Shown here piece by piece: positions 25,033 to 32,254 of a stretch of DNA of 33,475 nucleotides. The notes under the pieces were generated by a model. That model saw nothing but the letters and a program-made list of their open reading frames with translations. It ran no database searches and was not told where the DNA came from. Numbering within the stretch: the stretch's first letter is position 1; every line of letters begins with the position of its first letter. The position numbers were made by a program, and so were the translations under genes. Source of the stretch: Gammaproteobacteria bacterium (GTDB lineage: Bacteria > Pseudomonadota > Gammaproteobacteria > Steroidobacterales > JABDKV01); assembly GCA_013003425.1 (NCBI GenBank), contig JABDJB010000037.1:1-33475 (forward strand), written 5' to 3'.

Positions 25033-25602
25033 TCAGCTACGGCGTCGCAGCCCCAGGGCCATCAGGCCTGAACCGAAAAGGACCAGCGCGCCCGGAACCG
25101 GAATGACAGTCGGACTAATAACGCCGGAGAATGCGACCAGGTCGCCAAAGCCATCGATGCTCATCGCAAAGTCATAAGACTCAGAGCCGAGGCCGGTGCC
25201 TGACAGTGTTCCCGTTCCGGTAAGCACCAGAAACGTTTCGCCCTGGTCAGCGATCTCAACCGCTTCCAGATCAAACGAGAATTTGCCCGGACCAGGATCG
25301 AAGTCGATAGTGAGAAAGCTCAGTACCGGACTCGGCGACAGTGGATCAAAGAAGAAATCTTCCAGGCTGCCGGTGCTGCCGGCGGCAATGCCCGCTGTGG
25401 CAAAAGTGCCGTCGGCGAAAGTAGTTATGAAGCCGTTGGTGAACGACAGGCCAACGGCTCCGTCGAGACCACCAGACCCGATGGCGCTTACTTCGCCGGT
25501 GAACTCGAGTACGCCGCTGATCGTGCCAGCCTGGGCCGTACCCAGACTGAATGCCGCCACCAGTACCAGGGCGGCTCCCCTCATAAAATTAAACTGTCTC
25601 AT
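25033..25602 (-). CDS. PEP-CTERM sorting-domain protein (first)
   Basis: A 189-residue exported protein with a signal peptide ending about AQA25. Its Gly/Ser/Asp-rich, beta-looking body has no catalytic motif. The C-terminal sorting signal (from about 166) is VPVPGALVLFGSGLMALGL followed by RRRS: a VPxP motif, a hydrophobic helix and a basic tail. Such proteins are cleaved by an exosortase and released or anchored at the surface, often with exopolysaccharide. The ATG at 25602 has GAGGAC upstream. A strong terminator follows. No exosortase gene is in the window. The body resembles that of the next PEP-CTERM protein in length and in phrases such as LxGTGxxSxxGxxS. Confidence 0.88.
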   Translation of the reverse strand: MRQFNFMRGAALVLVAAFSLGTAQAGTISGVLEFTGEVSAIGSGGLDGAVGLSFTNGFITTFADGTFATAGIAAGSTGSLEDFFFDPLSPSPVLSFLTIDFDPGPGKFSFDLEAVEIADQGETFLVLTGTGTLSGTGLGSESYDFAMSIDGFGDLVAFSGVISPTVIPVPGALVLFGSGLMALGLRRRS

Positions 25603-25627
25603 TTTAGTCCTCTGTCTTTATAGTTCT

Positions 25628-25644
25628 GCCGCTTATCCTGCGGC
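25628..25644 (-). promoter_or_regulatory. Small hairpin in the leader of the first PEP-CTERM gene
   Basis: GCCGC (25628-25632) and GCGGC (25640-25644) enclose a 7-base loop, 25 bases before the ATG at 25602. It may stabilise or regulate the leader. Its function is not known. Confidence 0.25.
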
Positions 25645-25670
25645 GTCATGTTTCTGGCGGTCAATTATCG

Positions 25671-25697
25671 GGGCTTGCCACTCTCCAGAGCAAGCCC
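25671..25697 (-). terminator. Hairpin between the two PEP-CTERM genes, possible partial terminator
   Basis: GGGCTTGC (25671-25678) and GCAAGCCC (25690-25697) form an 8-bp stem with an 11-base loop, just after the second PEP-CTERM stop. The minus-strand sequence that follows has no T run, so termination would be weak. Read-through into the downstream PEP-CTERM gene is plausible. Confidence 0.4.
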
Positions 25698-25715
25698 GAT
25701 TTTCGAATCAATAGG

Positions 25716-26306
25716 TTAGCTGCGACGCAACCGGATCAGACCCAGGACGCCAAGGCCGAGCAGCATCAGGATGCCGGGTTCCGGGGCCTGCGTCGTTTCT
25801 GAAGACCAGCTGAAGTTGATCTGGCGCGAACCACGCAGGTCCTGTGCCGAGAACGACCAGCGGCCGGCGGTATCATCGAAGCCATCTGCCGAGACGATGC
25901 CGGTGCCACGCAGTATCAGCTGGCCGGCGGTCTGCGTCAGGATATCCAGGCTGTCCAGCGAGAACGTAAACAGCGGGGGCTGGCCGCCTTCCGCCGGGGA
26001 GCCGAAAATCTGCCAGATCGTCACCGGGCCGCTGAACGGATCAATGGTGAAATCGGTCAGGTTCAGCGTGCCGTTAAGTGTCGAGGCACCCAGCGCCGGG
26101 GCGAAGTCGCCGTCTGCGCCTACCACGAAGCTGGTGCCGAAGATCAGTGAATCGGCCGAACCAAGGTTGCAGTCAACGCCTTCCGCGCTGCAGCCGGGCG
26201 AAGCATCGCCGCCCATGCGTATGCTGCCATCGATCGGCACGGCAAACGCCATTACCGGCGCCATCAGCGCGACAGCAAATAAGTTTTTGATTATTCTAGA
26301 TTTCAT
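25716..26306 (-). CDS. PEP-CTERM sorting-domain protein (second)
   Basis: A 196-residue exported protein with a signal peptide ending about AFA22. The body has a Cys pair (Cys39, Cys46), many Gly/Asp/Ser residues and no recognised enzyme motif. The C-terminus carries APEPGILMLLGLGVLGLIRL and then RRS, a canonical PEP-CTERM signal (PEP box, helix, Arg-rich end) for exosortase processing. A consensus sigma-54 promoter lies upstream, matching the RpoN/PrsK-PrsR control reported for PEP-CTERM genes. The body function is unknown; an extracellular matrix or floc role is inferred from the class. Confidence 0.9.
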   Translation of the reverse strand: MKSRIIKNLFAVALMAPVMAFAVPIDGSIRMGGDASPGCSAEGVDCNLGSADSLIFGTSFVVGADGDFAPALGASTLNGTLNLTDFTIDPFSGPVTIWQIFGSPAEGGQPPLFTFSLDSLDILTQTAGQLILRGTGIVSADGFDDTAGRWSFSAQDLRGSRQINFSWSSETTQAPEPGILMLLGLGVLGLIRLRRS

Positions 26307-26344
26307 TATCTTTCTGATCCTTTAGCTATGCTCAATTCCAGCGT

Positions 26345-26358
26345 CCCGCTCGGGCGGG
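26345..26358. repeat. Small GC hairpin in the leader of the second PEP-CTERM gene
   Basis: CCCGC (26345-26349) and GCGGG (26354-26358) enclose a 4-base loop. It lies between the predicted sigma-54 promoter and the ATG, within the expected 5' leader. It has no T run, so it is not a convincing terminator for the upstream nitroreductase gene. Confidence 0.3.
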
Positions 26359-26373
26359 TTATGCCGTAATAGT

Positions 26374-26389
26374 AGCAAGTAGCATGCCA
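26374..26389 (-). promoter_or_regulatory. Sigma-54 (RpoN) promoter for the PEP-CTERM gene
   Basis: On the minus strand the sequence is TGGCATGCTACTTGCT. It matches the sigma-54 consensus TGGCAYRNNNNTTGCW at every defined position, with the invariant GG and GC exactly ten bases apart. It lies about 68 bases upstream of the PEP-CTERM ATG at 26306, in the correct orientation and in non-coding DNA. An RpoN-dependent activator such as PrsR would be required; neither it nor rpoN is in the window. Confidence 0.8.
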
Positions 26390-26558
26390 CCTTTATCGCG
26401 GCTTATGCAACAAGGTGTAACGCCTTGAGATTGCAGAATAAAAACGGGTCAACTCAATGCTGCCGACACTATGTAAAACGTGGCCAATTGCCAAGTTGTA
26501 AAGAAGCCCGACAGCGCAGGCGCGTTGATGCAGGATTATGTTACAAAAACCCTGTATT

Positions 26559-27236
26559 TCAGCGCTTCTTGAGCCAACTGACGGTCTCTTCCAGTGGCAG
26601 GCGGGCGATGTCGGGCACCCTGGCGTCGTCGGCCGGGTAACCGGTCACCAGCAGCAGAAACGGCCGCTCGTTTTTTGGCCGGCCAAGAATCTCGTTGAGA
26701 AAACCCATCGGGCTGGGCGTATGGGTGAGCGTTGCCAGTCCGGCGTGGTGCAGCGCGCCGATCAGCAGGCCACATGCGAGGCCTGCCGACTCTGTGGGGT
26801 AGTAGTGCTTTACCTTGCGACCGTCAGGCAGGTAGCCCCAGCGCTGCGAAAAAACGGCGATGAGATACGGAGCGATTTCCAGGAAGGGTTTGTCGGAATC
26901 CGTGCCGAGCGGCTCGAGAGCCGCCAGCCATTCGGCCGTCGCGCGGTGTTCGTAAAAGTGGCGTTCCTCCTCTTCGGCTGCGACGCGAATCCTGCTTTTG
27001 ATTTTCGCATCCTCGATGACGCAGAAGTGCCACGGCTGCATGTTGGCGCCACTCGGTGCGCTGGCTGCAGCGCGCAGGCAATGTTCGATTACGCCTGCTG
27101 GTACAGGCCGGTCCGAAAAATCGCGTACCGTGCGGCGCCGGCTCATTTCCTCGCAGTATTCGCGAGCGCGGCGCTGCATTTCATCCGGTTCGTATTCGAC
27201 AAAACCCGCCAGCGGGATAAAGCGTGGTTCGCTCAC
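26559..27236 (-). CDS. Nitroreductase-family flavoprotein, iodotyrosine-deiodinase-like
   Basis: A 225-residue FMN enzyme. RRRTVRDFS (33-41) and [12 protein letters not shown] (60-71) are FMN-binding segments of the nitroreductase fold. The opening [20 protein letters not shown] and the lid pattern Glu91-x3-Tyr95 with Lys116 ([15 protein letters not shown]) match iodotyrosine deiodinases, where these three residues bind the substrate's amino-acid end. Reductive dehalogenation of halotyrosines is therefore a reasonable hypothesis. The GTG start at 27236 overlaps the YcgN stop (GTGA) with GAGG upstream, so the two genes are translationally coupled. Confidence 0.85.
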   Translation of the reverse strand: MSEPRFIPLAGFVEYEPDEMQRRAREYCEEMSRRRTVRDFSDRPVPAGVIEHCLRAAASAPSGANMQPWHFCVIEDAKIKSRIRVAAEEEERHFYEHRATAEWLAALEPLGTDSDKPFLEIAPYLIAVFSQRWGYLPDGRKVKHYYPTESAGLACGLLIGALHHAGLATLTHTPSPMGFLNEILGRPKNERPFLLLVTGYPADDARVPDIARLPLEETVSWLKKR

Positions 27237-27721
27237 GGCACCTCATCGCAGGTGCGCTGGCCGACCGGAATCCAGTCGATAAGATGCTCGTCGTATTCAT
27301 CCTCAGACACACCGGCGCCCGGTTTGGCGCGTCCGGCGACCGAGATGCCGGCCGCGTAGACACTGTCCGGGTCACCACTCACCAGTGGGTGCCAGTCAGC
27401 CAGGCCACGGCCTTCGTCCAGCCGGCGGTAGGCGCAGCTTTCGGGTAGCCACTTGAGATGGCCGATATGCTGTTTTTTCAGCACGATGCAGTCGGGCACA
27501 TGCTCCAGTCTGCGGGCGTAGTGGCGGCAGCGGGCGGTCTTGACGTTGAGCAGTTTGCACGCCACCGAGGTGTAGAAAATCTCGCCGGTATCAGTGTCTT
27601 CGACCTTGTGCAGGCAACAGCGGCCGCAGCCGTCGCACAGCGATTCCCACTCGCGCCGGGTCATCTGCGCGAGAGTCTTTGTTTCCCAGAACGGGGCAGC
27701 TTTTTTGCGCGTGGCGGGCAT
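27233..27721 (-). CDS. YcgN/UPF0260 family cysteine-cluster protein
   Basis: A 162-residue cytoplasmic protein of the UPF0260 (YcgN) family. It begins [18 protein letters not shown] and carries cysteines at 29, 32, 35, 36 (CDGCGRCC), 55, 65, 78 and 96, which suggest a metal or Fe-S cluster. The family motifs [22 protein letters not shown] and [14 protein letters not shown] are present. Function is unknown. ATG at 27721 is used; an in-frame extension to 27775 would add a non-conserved tail running into the divergent gene. It is co-transcribed with the nitroreductase-like gene. Confidence 0.92.
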   Translation of the reverse strand: MPATRKKAAPFWETKTLAQMTRREWESLCDGCGRCCLHKVEDTDTGEIFYTSVACKLLNVKTARCRHYARRLEHVPDCIVLKKQHIGHLKWLPESCAYRRLDEGRGLADWHPLVSGDPDSVYAAGISVAGRAKPGAGVSEDEYDEHLIDWIPVGQRTCDEVP

Positions 27722-27764
27722 GACGCGATTGTGCGCCAGCGGAGCAGCGATCACAATTGCCGGT

Positions 27765-28724
27765 ATGAAACTCAACGCTGTATTTCTCGACTACGCGACG
27801 GTCAGCCACGATGACATCGATGCCACGCCGCTCACCCGGGCGCTGCCGGGACTGCGGTTTTTTCCCACCAGCACGCCGGCCGAGACGGGTGCCCGTATCG
27901 CTGATGCCGAGGTGGTGTTGCTGAACAAGATAACGATGGATGCGGCACGCATCGCCGCGGCGCCACGGCTGAAGCTGATCTGCGTTACGGCAACCGGTAC
28001 CGACAACATCGACCTGGTCGCTGCGCGCGAACGTGGCATAGCGGTATGCAACATGCGCTCCTATTGCACGGCATCCGTGGTGCAGCACGTTTTCGCGCTG
28101 CTGCTCGCGTTGACGCACCACCTGGCCGGATACCAGGCCCTGTTACGCGACGGCGCCTGGCGTGGCAGCCCGCAGTTCTGCCTGCTTGACTACCCGGTGC
28201 GCGAGCTTGCCGGCAAGGTTTTCGGCATTGTCGGCCATGGCGAGCTCGGCAGCGCGGCGGCATCGGTTGCTGCGGGATTTGGCATGCATGTGTTACTGGC
28301 GGCACGGCCGGGAACCGAGATGGCGGCCGACCGCGTCGCGCTGCATGACCTGCTGGGGCGGGTTGATGTGCTCAGCCTGCATTGCCCGCTGACACCACAG
28401 ACACGAGGCCTGATCGGCGCGGCTGAGCTGGCGCTGATGAAACCCGATGCGGTGCTGATCAACACCGCCCGGGGTGCACTGGTAGATGCCGCGGCGCTGG
28501 CGAACGCCCTGCGCGGCCACCGCCTGGGCGGGGCGGGAATCGATGTGCTGGAGCAGGAGCCCCCGGTCGACGGCAATCCGCTGCTGGCCGATAACATTCC
28601 CAACCTGATCGTCACGCCGCACGTGGCGTGGGCCGCGGTCGAGGCACGCCAGCGCGCTATCGAGGAGATGGCGTCCAACATCACTGCCTGGCAAACCGGC
28701 GAACAGCGCAACCGCGTAGTGTGA
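27765..28724 (+). CDS. D-2-hydroxyacid dehydrogenase (glycerate/hydroxypyruvate type)
   Basis: A 319-residue NAD(P)-dependent oxidoreductase. The nucleotide motif is GIVGHGELGSAAA (157-162 core). The catalytic trio is visible: Arg236 (NTARGALVD), Glu265 (LEQEPP) and His286 (TPHVAWA). The early motif TATGTDNIDLVAARERGIAV is common in HprA-like glycerate dehydrogenases, which reduce hydroxypyruvate or glyoxylate. ATG at 27765 aligns with the family N-terminus (MKLNAVFLDYATV). The gene is divergent from YcgN with 43 bases between starts. Exact substrate not established. Confidence 0.92.
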   Translation: MKLNAVFLDYATVSHDDIDATPLTRALPGLRFFPTSTPAETGARIADAEVVLLNKITMDAARIAAAPRLKLICVTATGTDNIDLVAARERGIAVCNMRSYCTASVVQHVFALLLALTHHLAGYQALLRDGAWRGSPQFCLLDYPVRELAGKVFGIVGHGELGSAAASVAAGFGMHVLLAARPGTEMAADRVALHDLLGRVDVLSLHCPLTPQTRGLIGAAELALMKPDAVLINTARGALVDAAALANALRGHRLGGAGIDVLEQEPPVDGNPLLADNIPNLIVTPHVAWAAVEARQRAIEEMASNITAWQTGEQRNRVV

Positions 28725-28761
28725 TTGCTGGCCGTTGGCAGCTTTCTGCCATACTGGCCGC

Positions 28762-29193
28762 ATGACCAATCGCCGCATCCCAATAAGACGCCTGTCCTGT
28801 GGCGTGGTTGTGGCGCGTGAGACTTCGCAGGGTACCCGGCTGCTGCTGCTGCGGGCGTACCGCAACTGGGATTTCCCCAAGGGCATGCTGGAAGGCAACG
28901 AGACACCGCTGGCTGCTGCCGTCCGCGAGGTCGAGGAAGAAACGACGCTGAACGACCTGGAGTTCAACTGGGGCGAAGAATTTATCGAGACCGGGCCATA
29001 CAGTCGCGGCAAGGTAGCGCGCTATTACATTGCGCTTACCCGCCGCGATGATATAGAGCTGCCCGTAAACCCGGAGATTGGCCGCCCCGAACACGCCGAA
29101 TTCCGTTGGGTCGACGTGTCCGAGGCAGATGCAATAACGACTGCGCGACTCAGCCCGGTAATCGCATGGGCTGCGCAGCGCCTGAAGTTTTAG
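28762..29193 (+). CDS. Nudix hydrolase (diadenosine-tetraphosphatase-like)
   Basis: A 143-residue protein. The Nudix box at residues 41-63 reads GMLEGNETPLAAAVREVEEE then TTL, keeping Gly41, Glu47, Arg55-Glu56 and Glu59-Glu60, with Thr in place of the usual Gly near its end. The preceding WDFPKG and the overall length resemble bis(5'-nucleosyl)-tetraphosphatases, but substrate assignment within Nudix is unreliable. ATG at 28762 is preferred to an upstream in-frame ATG at 28735. The gene ends just before the convergent ahpD. Confidence 0.88.
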   Translation: MTNRRIPIRRLSCGVVVARETSQGTRLLLLRAYRNWDFPKGMLEGNETPLAAAVREVEEETTLNDLEFNWGEEFIETGPYSRGKVARYYIALTRRDDIELPVNPEIGRPEHAEFRWVDVSEADAITTARLSPVIAWAAQRLKF

Positions 29194-29744
29194 GCGGCAG
29201 CGCTAACTGCGGCAGCGTTTTCGTGCTCAAGCACTATGGCTACGCCATGGATGACCGAAGCTATACGCGCCGCGCTTTGTATACCCTCGATCGAAATGCC
29301 CGCCTTGCGCAAGTGACGTTCGTGCGCCTGGACGCAGCCTTCGCATCCGGTCACCGCCGAAGCGACCAGCGAGTAAAGCTCAAAATCGGCCTTGTCGATG
29401 CCCGGATTGGCAATGACGCTCATACGCAGCCGGGCTGGCAGGTCGCGGTAACCGTCATCACCGACCAGGTGCAGGAACCGGTAATAGATATTGTTCATCC
29501 CCATTATCGCTGTGGCAGAGCGCACGCCCTTGATGTCAGCAGGGTTCAGCACGGTGCCTGCCAGTTGCTCAAACTGTGCGGAAAGTGACGTGTTGCGCGA
29601 ACTGATGGCCGCGGCAAGGGCGCTGCCCCAGATCTGGGTTTCGCTGAGCCCCGGCGCGCCGCCGGTCGTCAGTACACTGCCCAGGTTCAGCCGCAGGTCT
29701 TTGGCGTAATCGGGTATACGGTCTTTAATATCTTGCAGTTGCAT
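29190..29744 (-). CDS. ahpD: Alkyl hydroperoxide reductase AhpD
   Basis: A 184-residue AhpD-fold protein that recycles oxidised AhpC. The redox-active CxxC is Cys134-x-x-Cys137 in VTGCEGCVQAHE, with the proton-relay residues Glu122 and His141. Their spacing equals that of Mycobacterium tuberculosis AhpD (Glu118, Cys130, Cys133, His137). ATG at 29744 has GGAGAA upstream. It begins 10 bases after the ahpC stop, forming the classic ahpC-ahpD operon. The last four bases overlap the convergent Nudix gene. In mycobacteria electrons come from dihydrolipoamide; this is assumed here. Confidence 0.95.
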   Translation of the reverse strand: MQLQDIKDRIPDYAKDLRLNLGSVLTTGGAPGLSETQIWGSALAAAISSRNTSLSAQFEQLAGTVLNPADIKGVRSATAIMGMNNIYYRFLHLVGDDGYRDLPARLRMSVIANPGIDKADFELYSLVASAVTGCEGCVQAHERHLRKAGISIEGIQSAARIASVIHGVAIVLEHENAAAVSAAA

Positions 29745-29754
29745 GATGTTCTCC

Positions 29755-30294
29755 TCAGGCGGCACGCAGTGTGTCGTCACCGCTCTGCCAGTTGCACGGG
29801 CACAGTTCGTCGGTCTGCAATGCGTCGAGTACACGCAGGACTTCTTCAGGGCTGCGGCCGACGTCGAGGTCGGTCACGTACACAAAACGCACGATGCCCT
29901 GCGGGTCGACGATAAATGCGGCGCGCTGCGCCACGCCGGCTTCCGGGTCGAGTATGCCAAGCTCTTCGCTCAGCTCCCGCTTGATGTCTGACAACATCGG
30001 GAAAGGCAGGTCCTTCAGTGCCTCATGGTCGTTGCGCCACGCCAGGTGGACAAACTCCGAGTCGGTGCTTACGCCCAGCAGCTGGGCATCGCGGTCAGCA
30101 AACTCACTATTGAGGCGACCGAATCCGGCAATTTCGGTTGGGCAGACGAAAGTAAAATCCTTGGGCCAGAAAAACACGACCTTCCATTTGCCGCTGTAGG
30201 TGTCCTGGTCGATGGTCTGGAAGGCGCTGTCGAGGTCGTTCGAAACGACTCCGGTGAGAGAAAATTCGGGGAATTGGCTGCCGATGCTTATCAT
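29755..30294 (-). CDS. ahpC: Peroxiredoxin AhpC (mycobacterial type)
   Basis: A 179-residue peroxidase that reduces H2O2 and organic hydroperoxides. The peroxidatic Cys51 is in FTFVCPTE. The C-terminal QTDELCPCNW holds Cys165 and Cys167, matching the paired Cys174/Cys176 of M. tuberculosis AhpC (ELCACNW) rather than the single resolving Cys of enterobacterial AhpC. That fits its partner being AhpD rather than AhpF. ATG at 30294 has GGAG upstream. A much longer open frame upstream is rejected. The gene is divergent from fadD. Confidence 0.95.
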   Translation of the reverse strand: MISIGSQFPEFSLTGVVSNDLDSAFQTIDQDTYSGKWKVVFFWPKDFTFVCPTEIAGFGRLNSEFADRDAQLLGVSTDSEFVHLAWRNDHEALKDLPFPMLSDIKRELSEELGILDPEAGVAQRAAFIVDPQGIVRFVYVTDLDVGRSPEEVLRVLDALQTDELCPCNWQSGDDTLRAA

Positions 30295-30381
30295 TGATAC
30301 TGCTCCTGTGGATGGGGAAAGCCCTTCGATGGAGCTATGATCCGGCATGGGCATATATTTATCCAACAGAATGATAAGGAT

Positions 30382-30387
30382 ATTATA
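30382..30387 (-). promoter_or_regulatory. Probable -10 box of the ahpCD operon in an AT-rich island
   Basis: A perfect TATAAT on the minus strand lies about 90 bases upstream of the ahpC ATG. It sits in an AT-rich stretch (about 30350-30410) that stands out from the GC-rich surroundings. The region 17 bases further upstream has only a poor -35 match (CATATT), as expected for an activator-dependent promoter. OxyR would be the usual candidate, but no clear OxyR site was found. Confidence 0.45.
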
Positions 30388-30549
30388 TTCGATAAAATAG
30401 ATGAATATGCCGTTGTGGCTCCTGCATAACCTCCAGGAATTGTGGTTGCGAGACGTTCCCCCGGCCGACCCACTCCGCCCCGGCCCGTTCCGCTTGCAGG
30501 CAGCCGCGACCGGGTGTCTTATATACGCTGCACGTTGGGGGAACGAAAC

Positions 30550-32244
30550 ATGGCAGACAAGACCTGGTTGAAGAACTATCCGCCGGGAGTGCCGGCAGAA
30601 ATTGACGTTGACGAGTTCGCATCGTTGCGCGAAATAATCGAAAAAAGCTGCAGCCGCTTCGCAGACCTGCCCGCTTACAGCAATATGGGCAAGACGATTA
30701 CTTTTGCCGAGCTCGACCAGATGAGTCGCGCATTTGCCGGATATCTGCAGCGTAACCTTGGCCTTGTCAGGGGCGATCGCGTCGCGGTCATGATGCCCAA
30801 CCTGCTGCAATATCCCGTCGCGGTCTTCGGTATCTTGCGGGCCGGCATGGTGGTGGTTAATACCAACCCTCTGTACACGGCACGCGAGCTACATCACCAG
30901 CTGACCGACTCTGGTGCAAAAGCAATAGTCATTCTGGAGAATTTTGCAGCCACGCTGCAGGGCGTGCTGCCCGACACAGCGATTGAAAAGGTCATCACCA
31001 CGCAGATTGGCGACATGCTGCCGACGCCAAAAAAGCAGCTGATAAATTTTGTCATCAAGCGTATCAAGAAGATGGTACCGGCATGGGAGATTGCCGATAC
31101 GGTCAGCTTCCGGAGCACGCTGGCCGAGGGCCGCTGGCAGGAGCTGGACGAACCCGCGCTGACACACGACGACCTGGCATTCCTGCAGTACACCGGCGGT
31201 ACTACCGGCGTGGCCAAGGGCGCCATGCTGACCCACGGCAACATGGTTGCCAACCTGCAGCAGACCGCGGGCTGGCTGGAATCGCTGACCGAAGTCGGTA
31301 ACGAAAAGATCGTCACGGCGCTGCCGCTGTATCACATCTTTTCGTTGACAGCGAACTGCCTCACGTTCATGAAACTTGGCGGCGAGAATATCCTGATAAC
31401 AAACCCGCGTGATTTCCCGGCATTTGTAAAAGAACTCGGCCGACATCCGTTTACGGCGATTACCGGCGTAAACACGTTGTTCAATGCGCTGCTCAACACC
31501 CCCGGCTTTGATCAGCTGGATTTTTCCACCCTGCGGCTGACCCTTGGTGGCGGGATGGCAGTGCAGCGGCCGGTGGCGGAGCACTGGCAGAAAGTAACCG
31601 GTAAGCCGCTGGTCGAAGCTTACGGATTGACCGAAACTTCGCCAGCTGCCTGTATGAACCCGCTCAGCAGCGAGGGGTTCAGTGGTTCCATCGGCCTGCC
31701 GATTCCAAGCACGATCGTAACCATTCGCGATGATGACGCGAATGAGGTTCCTCAGGGCGAGATTGGTGAGCTATGTATCGAGGGCCCGCAGGTAATGGCT
31801 GGCTACTGGAATCGCCCCGATGAAACCGCCAAGACCATGACTCCTGATGGCGCGCTGCGCACCGGTGACATGGGGTATATCGACGCGCAAGGTTTCGTCT
31901 ACATTACCGACCGCAAGAAAGACATGATCCTGGTGTCGGGCTTCAACGTATACCCGAACGAACTGGAAGACGTTGCGGCCGGCCATCCAGGGGTGCTGGA
32001 GGCGGCAGCGGTCGGGGTTCCGAATCCGAAATCCGGCGAATCAGTAAAAATGTTTATCGTACGCAGTGACCCGGCGCTTACTGAGAAGGAGGTCATCGAC
32101 TACTGTCGTGAGCACCTCACCGGCTACAAGGTGCCGCGCGAGATTGAGTTTCGCGATGAGCTGCCAAAAACCAACGTCGGTAAGATTCTGCGCCGCGAGT
32201 TACGCGACGAAGAGCTGGCAAAGAGGAAAAGTAACGCGGCTTAG
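30550..32244 (+). CDS. fadD: Long-chain fatty acid-CoA ligase FadD
   Basis: A 564-residue AMP-forming ligase that activates fatty acids for beta-oxidation. The P-loop-like motif [17 protein letters not shown] spans 214-230. The adenylate-binding [10 protein letters not shown] and the hinge [18 protein letters not shown] are intact, and the C-terminal catalytic lysine is in [14 protein letters not shown]. The opening [19 protein letters not shown] resembles E. coli FadD. ATG at 30550 is chosen, with GGGGAA upstream; a longer frame to 30442 adds non-conserved sequence. The gene is monocistronic, convergent with the patatin gene 10 bases downstream. fadE lies at the other end of the window. Confidence 0.95.
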   Translation: MADKTWLKNYPPGVPAEIDVDEFASLREIIEKSCSRFADLPAYSNMGKTITFAELDQMSRAFAGYLQRNLGLVRGDRVAVMMPNLLQYPVAVFGILRAGMVVVNTNPLYTARELHHQLTDSGAKAIVILENFAATLQGVLPDTAIEKVITTQIGDMLPTPKKQLINFVIKRIKKMVPAWEIADTVSFRSTLAEGRWQELDEPALTHDDLAFLQYTGGTTGVAKGAMLTHGNMVANLQQTAGWLESLTEVGNEKIVTALPLYHIFSLTANCLTFMKLGGENILITNPRDFPAFVKELGRHPFTAITGVNTLFNALLNTPGFDQLDFSTLRLTLGGGMAVQRPVAEHWQKVTGKPLVEAYGLTETSPAACMNPLSSEGFSGSIGLPIPSTIVTIRDDDANEVPQGEIGELCIEGPQVMAGYWNRPDETAKTMTPDGALRTGDMGYIDAQGFVYITDRKKDMILVSGFNVYPNELEDVAAGHPGVLEAAAVGVPNPKSGESVKMFIVRSDPALTEKEVIDYCREHLTGYKVPREIEFRDELPKTNVGKILRRELRDEELAKRKSNAA

Positions 32245-32254
32245 ATTTCCGCGC

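Noticed and set aside
25603-25715. Second sigma-54 promoter for the first PEP-CTERM gene
   Set aside because: TGGCAAG occurs on the minus strand, but GG-N10-GC spacing fails.
30350-30410. OxyR binding site in the ahpC-fadD gap
   Set aside because: The region is AT-rich, but no ATAG-N7-CTAT tandem pattern could be found by eye.
30295-30810. N-terminal extension of ahpC by about 170 codons
   Set aside because: It would cover the AT-rich promoter and run antisense into fadD. ATG at 30294 has a ribosome site and matches the AhpC N-terminus.
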